64,000 nucleotides of DNA, from positions 16,176,457-16,240,456 of the forward strand of contig JAJEKV010000011.1 in the NCBI GenBank assembly GCA_021234155.1, given 5' to 3'. Made by a program: the position numbers and the translations under genes. Below, one piece after another: positions 1 through 10,299 of this stretch; within the stretch, counting starts at the first letter, position 1, and each line of letters opens with the position of its first letter. The stretch is from Isoetes taiwanensis (taxonomy: Eukaryota; Streptophyta; Lycopodiopsida; Isoetales; Isoetaceae). Under the pieces are notes generated by a model, which had not been told where the DNA came from, searched no databases, and worked only from the letters and a program-made list of their open reading frames with translations.

Positions 1-235
1 GGGTGGGGGTGGGGGGGATATGCCATCTGCGTTCAAAGAGTGGCAAAACGCTTCAATGTACGAATTTTTAAAAGCCAATTTCGACTCTAGTACAAAGAGT
101 ACCAAAACTGAATTGCATGTCGATCATATATGTACAAAAATGGGTCCAAACAACCCCCTCCCATGCATTCACATAGTTTATATGTAAAGAACAATATATT
201 CCTATTGGGCCAACTCATTGGCAAAAAAGTCCAAT

Positions 236-251
236 CTATTCTATTCTATTC
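236..251. repeat. (CTATT)3 microsatellite
   Basis: Three CTATT units end in a TTTTC tract. The same pentamer forms the 3' tail of the LINE at 12516-12544, so this could be the end of another heavily decayed copy, but the sequence before it aligns only weakly with that element. Confidence 0.5.
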
Positions 252-367
252 TTTTCATAGCTCAAGCATAAATAGTGCTCAAATTCAAGATATTCCTCTT
301 CCTCCAAGCTCCAGTTTGTGGATAAGTCAGCTAATGATCTAATAAAGATTCAAAGCCTAACCAATAA

Positions 368-369
<2 letters not shown>

Positions 370-405
<36 letters not shown>
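370..405. repeat. 36-base poly-T tract
   Basis: An uninterrupted run of T, preceded by CCAATAAAG. It could be the poly(A) tail of a minus-strand retroelement or retrocopy inserted at this point, or simple homopolymer expansion. No element body is recognised downstream. Confidence 0.8.
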
Positions 406-407
<2 letters not shown>

Positions 408-1630
408 CACACCCAGCCCCTCACAGGACCTCTGACCTTTCCTCAAATTCTAGCCTATCCACGTGTAATTTCCATGTCATCAAAATCTGATGTGCCTTAT
501 TTTGCACCGTCAGATCTCTACATTCGCAAATCTAAGGCCAGGGAAATTAGAAAATCGGCAAAACAATAGCCACGGAGATTGGAAGAGTCATGGATTCTTG
601 CGTTCCTGCCCATTGGAGCTGTGATTTTGGACCAAGTTATGGAATGGGTTTTGCAACTTCCTCTACCGCTTCTCTCTCTCTCCTGCTTCGCTTCTTCTTA
701 CCATTCCTGGCTTGTTTTCTCTCTTACGCCCGGCTTCCTCTTACCAATCCACCTTTTTTTTTTTTCTTTTCTGGGGGGAGCATAAAAGTGGCTTAGGTAA
801 ACTTTGCTTGTTCCCACGATTATCTAAAGCGTGTCTGAGAATTCACAAAGGAAATGGGAAGGCTGGCACAGCCCTTCGGCGATGAGATGGCGGGGGACAA
901 GGTCCAACATGCGATTTTTTGGAACACCAAGGATCCTATCAAAGTTGCTCAAGCATACAATCCGGTTTGCCAAAATTGCGGAGCGGGGATATCTTTCTTC
1001 TGGGAAGGTATCACGATTGTTGAATTTCCTCGCCTCCAAATGGGCTCTAAAAGCGCCAATACAAGCCGCCAAGCGCCTCTTACGTCATGATGGTGCGGTG
1101 GAGGGCTTATGGCATTGAGCCTTTGGGCGGATTAACAATGATGGCATCATGGAGCGCAGGGACATGTCTGCCAACAACGTTGCCATACATGAATCTGAGA
1201 GAAGAATTTGAGTTTCCTTCCAGGTTAGCTGCTTCGTGCCTTATCACTTGATTATCAAATATGGTGAGTGTGTATCCTACTTTATTCCATTGTGCATTCA
1301 GTTCTTTTTCTGTTTCTAATTAGCATTCTAAAGGTAATCGAAACGGCATTCTAATTGCATTCTTACCATAAATTTACTTGCATTCTGTTTCTACTTGCAT
1401 TTTCACTTGCATTCTGTTTTTTTTTTTAGTTGCATTCTGTCACTTGAGCCACGAACTTGGTAGTTTCCTAAGGAGCCACTGAAATTTTTGAATTGATGAG
1501 GCTTATCCATAAACAGAAATTTTCGAGACTGGTTATGTCAGGAATTACGTTGAATGATAATTTTCCAAAAGAGTTGTATATGCATGCCAACATGGGACAT
1601 TTAGGAAGCTTTGCAGCTCTTTAACACAAG

Positions 1631-2136
1631 GTTATGGTAAAGTATGCTGAAGACCAAAACGCTTTCTTTGAAGATTATGCAAAAGCTCATGCCAAGTTAA
1701 GCGAGTTGGGTGCAAATTTTGATCCACCTGAGGTCAGCTTGTTTCCGTGGAGTGTATCTCATTTGAAACGGCATATTAACTGCCACTGCATGTTCTTGAC
1801 AACAGAGTGTGCGCATTGATGGGCCTTAGCAGACTGCACCACCTGCTGCAAAATTTGTAGCTGCAAATTACACCTCTGGGGAAGAAAGGGTACCTTCTTA
1901 AGCTGGGATGATGTTATTACACTAATTCTCGAGTTGCGTGATGTTGAAATTATCCAATAAATGTGGCACTCTTGCAGAAGGAGCTTTCTGATGCCATGAA
2001 GTCAAAGATCCGAGCAGAGTATCTAGCACTTGGTGGAAGCCCAAATCAACCACTTAAGACTAACTACTTTCTTAACATAATCCTTGCAATTGCATTTCTG
2101 GCAATATTAACTTCACTCTTTGGTGGATCCGTTTAA
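1631..2136 (+). CDS. tAPX: Thylakoid-type L-ascorbate peroxidase, last three exons (partial gene)
   Basis: Ascorbate peroxidase uses ascorbate to reduce hydrogen peroxide in the chloroplast. This is the C-terminal part of the membrane-bound form. Exon A (1631-1732) follows an AACACAAG acceptor and encodes [20 protein letters not shown] followed by a segment ending FDPPE, diagnostic of chloroplast APX. Exon B (about 1833-1889) encodes [15 protein letters not shown]. Exon C (1978-2136, after CTTGCAG) encodes [15 protein letters not shown], then a hydrophobic anchor around [20 protein letters not shown], then a TAA stop. All three exons are open, in phase (0/0) and bounded by AG/GT; the introns are 100 and 88 bases. 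The haem-peroxidase core, including the catalytic histidines, is absent, so this is either the 3' end of a gene whose upstream exons lie outside the window behind a long intron, or a detached fragment. The soluble stromal isoform arises from alternative 3' splicing in known plants; I see no clear alternative exon. Confidence 0.85.
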
Positions 2137-2898
2137 CCTAAAATAAGCTATGTGAAGCTTCTATTCTTGCAATTTTTAAATAAATGACATGTCACATGCA
2201 AGAAGATCACATCTCACTATTGCAAGAACTCGTTGACAACTTGAAACAGCTTCCTCTCAAAAGAATCAGTGGAAGATGTTAAAACTTGTTCCTGGAGAAA
2301 CCTTTAATTATTCTTGATAAACCTTTGGCAGTCTCAAAGATCAATCCGAATCATAAGCTATTAGCTGCTATTTAACACAATGGGAATGTTTTTACAAACT
2401 TCTTGGGATAAGATCCTGAACTAATCTTAGCCCCTAGCACAGGAATGCATTCGCCCAATCAAGCCATATTTATAGGAAATTGGACAACTTTCAAAATGTA
2501 ATGAAACTCCAATTTTGCACTCGCTTAAATATATTATCTTCTTTTGGTAATTGATACAAAATTTTGAGATTGTTTTGAAATTTCTCTCCCCTCTTTCTGG
2601 CATCCATTCAGTAGGGTTTCATCCTATTGGCGCTGGGACTGTTTATTTGCAGCAATTAAGAAATCGTTCAATGGCCTACCATAAGAAAATTTAGATGAAA
2701 ACTTTTCATGGTCATGATTTGACAAAGTTCTCATCACTGTCGTTGGCTTATAGTTGCTACAAAAGATATTTATCCACGGTGACTTCTATAATGATCATAG
2801 GGTCCTGAGCAAAAGTAAATGATCTGTACCACTCCATGGTATTCTAATTAAAAAAAAATACCAGCCTGAAACAAAAATGGAGCCATATATATAAAACT
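2137..2898. other. Convergent intergenic stretch / APX 3' flank
   Basis: AT-rich sequence between the stop of the APX exons (+) and the end of the minus-strand coding remnant. It presumably contains both 3' untranslated regions. An AATAAA-like AAATAAATGAC lies at about 2178. No coding sequence is seen. Confidence 0.4.
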
Positions 2899-3318
2899 TC
2901 AGTGGCCTTCCAGACTCGTTAAATGCTTCTTAATTGCCCGATCTTTTCTATGGTGATTGCTCTGATCCCTCCTTGCATGTGGTTGCCTGTTCACACTTCC
3001 AGCAGTTTTGTTTGATGCATTTCCATCAGTTTCCAAATTTTCTCCATCCGTTTGTCGAATTGGCACATTGCCACCTCAGCCGAGTCCTTAAATCTTATCT
3101 TCTTGCTCCTCTCTTAAAGCCTCTGCTTCCTCGACACTAGCAACAGCTACTGATCCTGCTACCTTGTAGCTGTAGTTCTTACCATCCTTCACATAAAATT
3201 GTGGCGTGCCCCTTTCCCGCTCTTTGTAGGTTTGTGCTTGTGTTTTATATTTTGCACCTTCAACTTTTTTCGGACTATAATATGGCTCCCATTGTGCTCC
3301 AAGCAGTTCTGCTATTTA
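2899..3318 (-). pseudogene. C-terminal exon of an unidentified plant protein, two in-frame stops
   Basis: Reading leftwards on the minus strand from an AAATAG acceptor at about 3318, one frame stays coding-like for about 140 codons. It passes through AQWEPYYSPKKVEGAKYKTQ, TYKERERGTPQFYVKDGKNY and SYKVAGSVAVASVEEAEALR, and ends KDRAIKKHLTSLEGH before a TGA at 2899-2901. It is interrupted by a TAA (3088-3090) and, four codons later, a TGA. The TGA sits before GGNVP and fits a C-to-T change of an arginine CGA codon. The rich, charged, low-redundancy composition says real protein. I cannot name the family with confidence; a resemblance to the tail of plant CUE-domain (ASCC2-like) proteins is only a recollection. 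It converges on the APX exons. Upstream exons are not identified; a LINE fragment lies on that side. Confidence 0.55.
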
Positions 3319-4073
3319 TATTAGTCACTGATACAAGCAATTGTAAAAGTACCCAGTATTATTGATTATATAAATGCCCTTATTGAATTTTTTTTCATGA
3401 AAACAGAAATGGAGGTAATTGAGTAAAGATAAAATGATGGCCAACTTACTTTTAGGACTCTAACCATATGGACCAAATAAACCCTGGGCATCGTGTCCAG
3501 GATTGGAGGCTCTTAATCGTGACTAACTTATTTTAAAACAAACTACCAAATGCTCAATAGATGTGAGGTTAAGAACATCTACTATTTGTATGTATATCAT
3601 GGCATAGCCAACATGTCGTGCCTTGCTTTTTGATAAGTTGATCTTGCAATTACCAATTCATCTCTACTTTTAAACAAATTGCATTTCCCCTTCCCATTAT
3701 TGAAACTAGACATATGCCTTTAAATGCGATATAACGGCAAGTTGGCTAAGCCCAACAGTTGAAATTCTCTAGAGACTAGCTTAATTTAGATCTGTAGCCA
3801 GAGTATGTATCAGCAAAATTTGAGGTGGCACAAGATAAGACCGTTATATTCTTTATTTTATGATCCTAAGACCTTTTTTTTTGCCTAACAACTTTTTAAC
3901 CGTGGACGTAAAAATTCTTATCTTATCTTATCTTATCTTCTAAATGGCTTTGACTTTAACTTTAGATACAAGGATAAAAGATTAGCCAACAATCGCAGTC
4001 TAGTGATACCAAGCCTTAATAAAAACTTAAAAAGTCTTACCTTGCTAAAGCCTTCTGGTGTGCCTTTTGCTAG
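3319..4073. other. AT-rich stretch with no recognised gene
   Basis: Possibly intron of the minus-strand gene remnant to the left. It includes a (CTTAT)n microsatellite at about 3917-3941. No other structure is recognised. Confidence 0.35.
3917..3941. repeat. (CTTAT)n microsatellite
   Basis: Four to five tandem CTTAT/TTATC units in an otherwise AT-rich non-coding region. Confidence 0.75.
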
Positions 4074-4660
4074 TTTTTTTTTTTTGAAGAAGCGTGCATC
4101 AATACATTAAAAAGAATGGTAATGTTACAAAGCAAGTGAGGAGGAAGGATAAGCGCCCCAAAGAGGCGGCGATACCTCGACACTCCACAACAAACTCCGC
4201 GGAAAAACTGCAACTCTGCTTTGGCCTACAAACCGACCATCACCATCTACAACACCCAGAGTCCGCCAAATCGCCAAACTTCCGGCTCTACTAATCCAGG
4301 GAACACCGAGAAGCTTTTGAAGCGGCTTGTACACGGTCGAGGAATCCCGGAGAGAGAGGCTGCAGGGTTCTTTGAATCCCCGAAAAGATCCACAATGCCG
4401 CCCGCTTCCGTCAGCCACACCAACCAAGCCACACCACGGATGCAAGGCTTCTTTGCGCCAAAGTGGCCAAACACCGGGATACCCATGAAGCGACAAGCTG
4501 GCGGCTAGTCAATCTCACACGCGAGCCACGACCCAATCCCGAGGCGACACGCAAGTGAGGGCATAAAACCAGACAATGCTCCACAGTCTCATGATGAAGG
4601 CCACAACAAGGGCAGAGAGGGCTCACACCCGGCCTAAACTGACTCACAAGGGCATTCACC
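4074..4660 (-). mobile_element. LINE 3' fragment, reverse-transcriptase C-terminal zinc motif and poly(A) tail
   Basis: The minus strand encodes a short frame (4659-4411) whose residues 16-35 carry C-x2-C-x8-H-x4-C in the context CPCCGLHHETVEHCLVLCPH. This is the zinc-binding module found at the C-terminus of plant LINE reverse transcriptases. The frame then breaks up. The fragment ends, in minus orientation, with a 12-base poly(A) (T at 4074-4085), as expected for target-primed insertion. The polymerase core is absent, so this is a 5'-truncated dead copy. I looked for a target-site duplication beside the tail and found no convincing one. The right boundary is approximate. Confidence 0.65.
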
Positions 4661-4899
4661 TACCAATCATATTTTATGCTTACAGTAATACTCTAATGGC
4701 TTTTTGCAACGTGTCTTCGAGAAGCAACAAGGATCTTGTCAAGGTAAGAGTCGGAGAAGTGGGCATCAAGAGAAAACACGTTCTGGCCAAGCATTTCTTC
4801 CAAACTAGAGGAACCGGAGACAACAAAAGGTGGTGGAAGTTTGTTCACCAAGCGATTCACCATCTTCAATAACTGGAAAATAGTATGGAGACATGAGCA

Positions 4900-5130
4900 A
4901 CATTCTGAACTGCAGAACGATTGTTATTCCAAAATACAAGACCATACTGTTAAAGTAAGTCCCTTAAAAAATCAAGAAAAAGGGAAACTCAAACCTATTC
5001 TGGAATACACTCGAGCAGGATAGTAAGTCAAAATGTATTCCATTTTACATAGAAGAAGAGAAGGGCTCAGTGGCGACCTTTAAAAAGAAATTTTGGTGCC
5101 CACACTTTTGTATTCCAGTCTCCAGCTCTA
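4900..5130. repeat. Scattered TATTCC/GGAATA half-palindromes
   Basis: Several copies of a TATTCYRGAATA-like word occur at about 4924, 5000, 5033 and 5110. They match the motif forming the palindrome array at 13750-13946. No coding potential is recognised. Confidence 0.4.
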
Positions 5131-5169
5131 GTCGCCAGCGCTAGCGCCTTCGAAATTAATTGCAGAGAG

Positions 5170-5335
5170 AAATCATGGAGAGGTGAGTGCAGCAAGTACA
5201 TTATACGACTGTTTTAAAGTTTGTGAAGAGGTGAGTCGCGACAAATTACATTATTCGTATTAGTTTTGCATAGAAATCATGGAGAGGTGAGTCGCGGCAA
5301 ATTACATTATCACGTTGTTTTAAAGTTTGTGAAAG
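5170..5335. repeat. Imperfect tandem duplication, period about 104 bases
   Basis: The unit starting AAATCATGGAGAGGTGAGT at 5170 recurs at 5274, each followed by a CAAATTACATTAT-like phrase and GTTTTAAAGTTTGTGAA. A partial third copy (GAGGTGAGTCGCGACAAATT) begins near 5228. Each unit contains ATGGAGAG directly before GTGAGT, which looks like a minimal first exon with a donor site, but this may be chance. Confidence 0.7.
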
Positions 5336-5439
5336 CGGGGGATAGGTTAAATGCGTCACAATCTAATTCTGGCGTTATAAAGTTAAAAATATGTATTTTT
5401 TTGAAAGAGCGTATTTTCACATTATTTTTTTAGTCTCAG

Positions 5440-5735
5440 GCACGAAAAAATTTGGCGTCTGTGAAAACCTTACATTTCGCGTCTGCGAAACATTTTTATT
5501 TTATTTTTTTTTTTTTTTCAGCGTCTGAAAACCTTCCGCAACGAAGATTTCGGCGTCGCAGCGATTTTCAAATTTCAAATTAAAATTTTTTTTTTTTTTT
5601 TTTTTTTTGCTACGGCTTTATATAGTTTTGGCGTCTGCGAAAAAAGTTCAGCGTCTTGGCGGGTTTATAGGATTCGCGTACGTGAAATTCAAATTTCAAA
5701 TTCGTATGGGGAAAAAAAAAAAAAAAAAAAAACCC
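5440..5735. repeat. GCGTCTG / homopolymer repeat module
   Basis: Copies of a GCGTCTGCGAAA-like word at about 5456, 5479, 5520, 5630 and 5650 alternate with long T or A runs (T15 at 5504-5518, T23 at 5586-5608, A22 at 5712-5733) and with TTCAAATTTCAAATT phrases. The arrangement suggests a degenerate unit of 100-130 bases repeated two or three times. The GCGTCTGCG word recurs at 13571 upstream of the ParB-methyltransferase remnant. Confidence 0.6.
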
Positions 5736-5749
5736 TCAAAATTTGTTTC

Positions 5750-7110
5750 GGACTTCCATCCTTGATAATTCCTACTCGAAATATCAAATTACGCCTTTGG
5801 CGACCTTAGGAAATTATAGTTATTCTTTCTAAGCGGGGATAAGGTCATAACACAATTATTTTGTACTTTATAATACATAATAAATCTAATTGGTATCTTG
5901 AACATTTCATCATTAATACACAATTATTGTGCCAGAACATCCTTGTATTTCAAAGATAGAGCATTTTCTACTATTTTCCAGAAACAACCAACTCTACACT
6001 GCCTTTTTCAAAATAGAATACACTATCTAAGCTATTGCATCATAACCATATAAGAATAATGGTAGAGACTTTTTGTATTCCAGAGATTGAACTCATATGC
6101 TAAATTTCATAAATGTACAATTCTCAAAGCTTTAGTCAAGCTAATATACCAGATCTAAGCATTTTAACAAGTAAATTAACATGATCAAGTCTTTCTCATT
6201 GAGAAATAAAATCTCCATATTGGAACGAGCTTACTTGAAGTCCTTGCGAATCAAACCATAAGCTAAGAAACATCAAAGCATGGAGCAAGAAACCTGGTTA
6301 CCTGCAGTAGAACCAAAGGACAGTTAGCCTTAATCAGGGTAAGAGCCTAAGCTACTAGCAGTTGTGAGTGCTTGATGGGTTTCTTAGGTATTCCCCTTCA
6401 CCATGACTTTAATGGTACTAGTGTCGATTATGTACTCATTGAGAATAACTTCAGTTTCGGGACTTATGAGCGGCAAAATCATATCTTTGTCCTAATTAGC
6501 CGGCCAGTTCGACTAGCATGTAGTCATAATTATCCGACATATAGTCACCGGGTACTCCTTACCTTGGAGTCATATCTAAAGCCCAACTAATCATTTATAT
6601 TTCTTGTACACATACATCATTAGTGCGACAAGTGTAATGCAATCAAGTAACTTCCTATGCAATTGTATCGGCATAAACAACATTGTATACTCTACGCTAT
6701 CCGCCGGACACTGTTATTTTAAATTTTTCAGCGACAAATGCATTATCTATCTAGCAATAGATTATATCCACGCCCGATAGGATCCGGCAAATTCAGCGAT
6801 AAATCTATGGACGATAAAATCTATCCATAGATCACGAGTACCGGCACCGGACCTAACATAGATAAAAGCGACAAAAGCACCAAGTGGTATATTTTCCTAA
6901 TCTACCATTTTCTTCTATCTAAAGCATCTTTTTCTCTTATACCATGTAATTGTAGTGGATTTACTCCATTACTGCCTTAATATTAGTTGTGATGGTTCAT
7001 TTTAGCACCATCATTTGCAGTTTCCATCCTCAAAGGCTCATGCCCCTTCCATATTCATGTAAGCACCAGATCTAGCATTTTATCTATAATTTCTTCAAAC
7101 ATGAAACTAT
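5750..7110. other. No recognised gene
   Basis: AT-rich, non-coding in all frames as far as I can tell. A small perfect inverted repeat (ATCTATGGA ... TCCATAGAT) occurs at 6803-6832. Confidence 0.4.
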
Positions 7111-7118
7111 ACACTTTG

Positions 7119-7276
7119 ACCTCACTTTCTCTCTCTGACCTCACTTTCTCACTCTAGCGCCTAGCACTTTCTCGCTCTCTGACCTCACTTTCTCTCACTT
7201 TCTCACTCTAGCGCCTAGCACTTTCTCGCTCTCGACCTCACTTTCTCTCTCTAGCGCCTAGCACTTTCTCTCTCCA
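7119..7276. repeat. CT-rich minisatellite, unit about 50 bases
   Basis: The phrases CTCTGACCTCACTTTCTC and CTCTAGCGCCTAGCACTTTC alternate three times, with unit length varying through loss of short CT pieces. It lies just left of the GC-rich LINE-bearing region. Confidence 0.8.
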
Positions 7277-7289
7277 GCCCTCTCTTACC

Positions 7290-8790
7290 TTCTCTGCTTG
7301 TGTTAGTCCTTTCCCATCTAAGCCTATTCCAAAAAGCACATTCAAACCAAGCCCATACCAAAAATATTCCGACAACCCGGCCCAGTCGAACCTCCCCCCG
7401 GGGGTTGAACCCCCAAACCCCGTGCCAACCAACCAGGGCGGGCATCGTTTGTGCTTTTAAACATCTTCCAATTCTTCATAGCACTTTAGTTCTTTAATCC
7501 CCATCCATACCATACAACTTCATGGCGCTATTGTAGCCCCTTGCCCGGACCCCCATTTGGAGAGACATTCCCAGGTCCCCCGGCCCGGCCCGGCCCGGCC
7601 CACAGGAGAACCGGGGGAGGGCAGCCCGTAAAACGCCCCAATCAGATAACAAAGGCCGGGGGGAGAAACCTCTTCCATGAGGGAGGAAGCCCAGGCGAAG
7701 GCCCAATCTGAGATTGGCTTGGGAGATGGATGAAAGGCTGCTCAAGCTTCGACCAGTATGAGGCGGGCCATGAAAACATTTGGAGGAGCGGTCGAGAATA
7801 ACGAGGACCAGATGCGGGATTGGCAATGAGATACAATCCTCGGCATCCCATGTGCTCAAAAACAGTTGGCGGTGGAAGAGCAGCGGATTCTGAACATGGA
7901 ACCCGCGCCATGCGGCCGATTAGAAAGGCGGGCTTAAGCAGCCCACTTTGAGAGGAGCGAGGATAGCGGGGCCTTCTTGGAGCTTAGAGCTTCCGCGTGG
8001 ATTCCCTCCCTCACCCGTGGAGACTATGGCATGCGACAAAAGGGGTGTGGAAGCGGGATCTGGTGGCAACTATTTCCCCTCGAGTGGTGAGGGTATGCCT
8101 TGTGATCGCGAAGCGTCCAGAGCCATCGTCGAAGCCAACCCGGCGACGCGAGAACCACTGCGGTAGAGCTGAGACACAAGATCGGGGAGATCCGGGGAGC
8201 TCAAAGCAACCATTGCCCGGCAAAGGCGGCGGCCTCCGTGCACCGGAGTCCATGAACACTGCGGCCTTTGCACAAATGAGTTGGCGAGGCGGCCGAGAGA
8301 TTCCAACAGGCTAGGCTCCGACTCCCGGCGGCCGAGCAGAGCACCAACACGGGGACGACCAAGCGCCACGTGTCCCACAGCCCACAGTGTAAGCAGGCGA
8401 CGAGGCGCCACCACCTCCTCCATCGCACACCACACGCCCTGGCGTGAGCCCACCACACTCCAGCAGCGTCACTGGCTGGGCCGACTAATGTTGCCCTCGA
8501 CTTCGGTGGCGGCCCGGAGGCGGGGGCAGCCCGGCGCCATAATGTGGTGGTGCGTGGACTTTCGGAAAGGGGCAGGAGAAGATCTCATCAAAGCGCGTGA
8601 GGATGAGATCCTATCTCGAATAGCATTCCCGACTGTGGTACAAATTGCTAAAGCGAGCCGCCTTGGGGCTCGGCGCCTGAATCGCCCGGCGTGTTGTCAC
8701 CTTCACGGTGGCGGAGACATGCGAGTACGGGAGAGCCATCTGCGTCAGAGTAGACAACTGAAGGGGCGCTACGTATGTTGACCGGGATCT
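7290..8790. other. GC-rich region, possibly the degraded 5' part of the LINE
   Basis: Composition rises sharply in GC from about 7370 and stays like the LINE that follows. Frames at 7997-8314 and 8281-8781 are arginine-, serine- and proline-rich. LINE ORF1 proteins can look like this, but I find no convincing CCHC knuckle or coiled coil, so the 5' end of the element is not assigned. Confidence 0.3.
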
Positions 8791-9369
8791 CACCCGATGC
8801 AAGGAGTCCCGTGGCGGGTGGCCCGGGTCGGGCGTCCCGTGTGTAGGGGGGCTCGGGAGGGTCATAAGGCAAGCAGCATTTTCGAGGCCGGCGCCTTTCT
8901 TGAGGTAACCCGAGCAATGCGTCGAGTGCTGCCACTCTGCTGCTTCTTTAGCTGCTGCCCGGTACCCCTTTTGCACCTCCACGCTCCTGCTTTCAATTTG
9001 CTTTGCTTTCGGTAGCACTGCTGCTCCCACTACCAGCGGAAGCCGGATCATGGCGTCCACGCCGAGATACCCGGCAAATAGGGCATTGCCTCAGGATGGT
9101 GTCTTGGAGGCTGTCGGGGCTTCCCCTGGCGAAGGCGGAAATCTCAACTCTATTGCACGGATATGGATCTCATTTCCTCCTTGGAAACATGGGAGCATCA
9201 CGAGGCCTGACGCCGAACCTCGAGGCTATCTGCATTTCGGTGTTCAATGAGTGCCGAGGGCAAGCGAGGGCATGGCGGGGTTACTGCTACTACCGTGCAA
9301 CCTTGAGGCACTTTCGGTCGTTGCACAAAGCAGGCAGTGCAATGTCGCTACTTGTGGGTGCTGGCGTCG

Positions 9370-9880
9370 CGGCATGGCGATGGCGACACTCTCCTCATAG
9401 CGACATGCTACTTTCCACATCTTGAGAAACTTTTATAACACTCATTCCGGATGTAGATCGATTGGAGCCTTATGTCGATCTATATGATGACATCTGGCGG
9501 CAAAAGCGGTTAGGCGGGGTTATGTTGCTTGGCGACTTTAATGCCGCCCAGAGGCGGCGGTTCAAACTTTGAGCCCCTGGCGGAAGGGGCGTCTTCTTGG
9601 TGAACCCAGCGAGGTGGCGGTCAAAAGGATATCGGATGACAGACCATATTTGGCGCTATAGCGGCGATTCTTTATTCTTTGGGTAGTATCTTTGACACAG
9701 TTATCGTAATGGGTTGGTGCAATGGCGAATCTTCATTTTTGCACTTGTAGGCGGGGAGAACCAAGGGGCTCTCGGTGTGGTGGATTATCTGGCGGTTGAG
9801 CGAAGTGCACACGGTTACTCATTTTCCATCGGGACGGAACACTTTCGGGGCCAGTAGACTCCGACCACCGCCCCTGTTCA
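9370..9880 (+). pseudogene. LINE endonuclease domain (exonuclease-endonuclease-phosphatase fold), broken
   Basis: Target-nicking endonuclease of the LINE. Visible in shifting frames are an ATCYFPH-like strand near 9405, then DDIWRQKRLGGVMLLGDFNA ending at 9545, where LLGDFNA is the conserved D-x-N motif. VVDYLAVERSA follows near 9778-9810, equivalent to the family's DYxLVS strand. A degraded SDHRPL-like terminal motif (RPPPLFIHL) lies near 9865. A stop at 9436-9438 and several frameshifts break it. Confidence 0.75.
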
Positions 9881-10299
9881 TACATCTCGGTGGGAAGCTC
9901 CCGTGCACCCTCTTGCCTCAACTTCTTGGGTGCCCAGTGCGCTGGACTACGGCCGTGCGGGGACCTATGCCCGGTTGGCAGGCATGATCTGGCCCGGACT
10001 GCGCAACTCCCCACACTTCAAAAGAACAATGCGCTCGGTGACTCACACCGCCGGCGGTTCGAGAAAGATGCTTTGGGAGAGCCGCTCACGGCAAGCCTCG
10101 GGAGCACCACCACCTTCCCCTTAGCCGATGGTTTGATGATGAGTGTCGGGGAGCTCAAAGCGCACACTCCGGCAAGTCAGCGATCCCATCTCTAAGCCCA
10201 CATGCCGTCAGTCAATACCGTTCCTTTCTCAAGAACAAAGAGGCCCCGATACCTCGCGAGCATCGGCCAGATGTTTGGTCTCACGGGCCCGGCACCCGG

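Larger units (their letters stand above)
1..1630. other. No recognised gene; flank of the APX exons
   Basis: No protein family is recognised here. Short open frames at 590-796 and 854-1090 (the latter with a CQNCG stretch) match nothing I know. If the APX exons that follow belong to a full gene, this stretch would be its long upstream intron, with the peroxidase exons beyond the left edge. T-rich stretches and repeats of a TTGCATTCTGTTTC-like phrase occur at about 1350-1440. Confidence 0.4.

Noticed and set aside
4037-4073. Possible upstream exon of the minus-strand coding remnant, ending in an AAG/gtaag donor and cut by the LINE poly(A)
   Set aside because: Joining it to the exon at 3318 puts a TAG in frame, so the phase does not fit.
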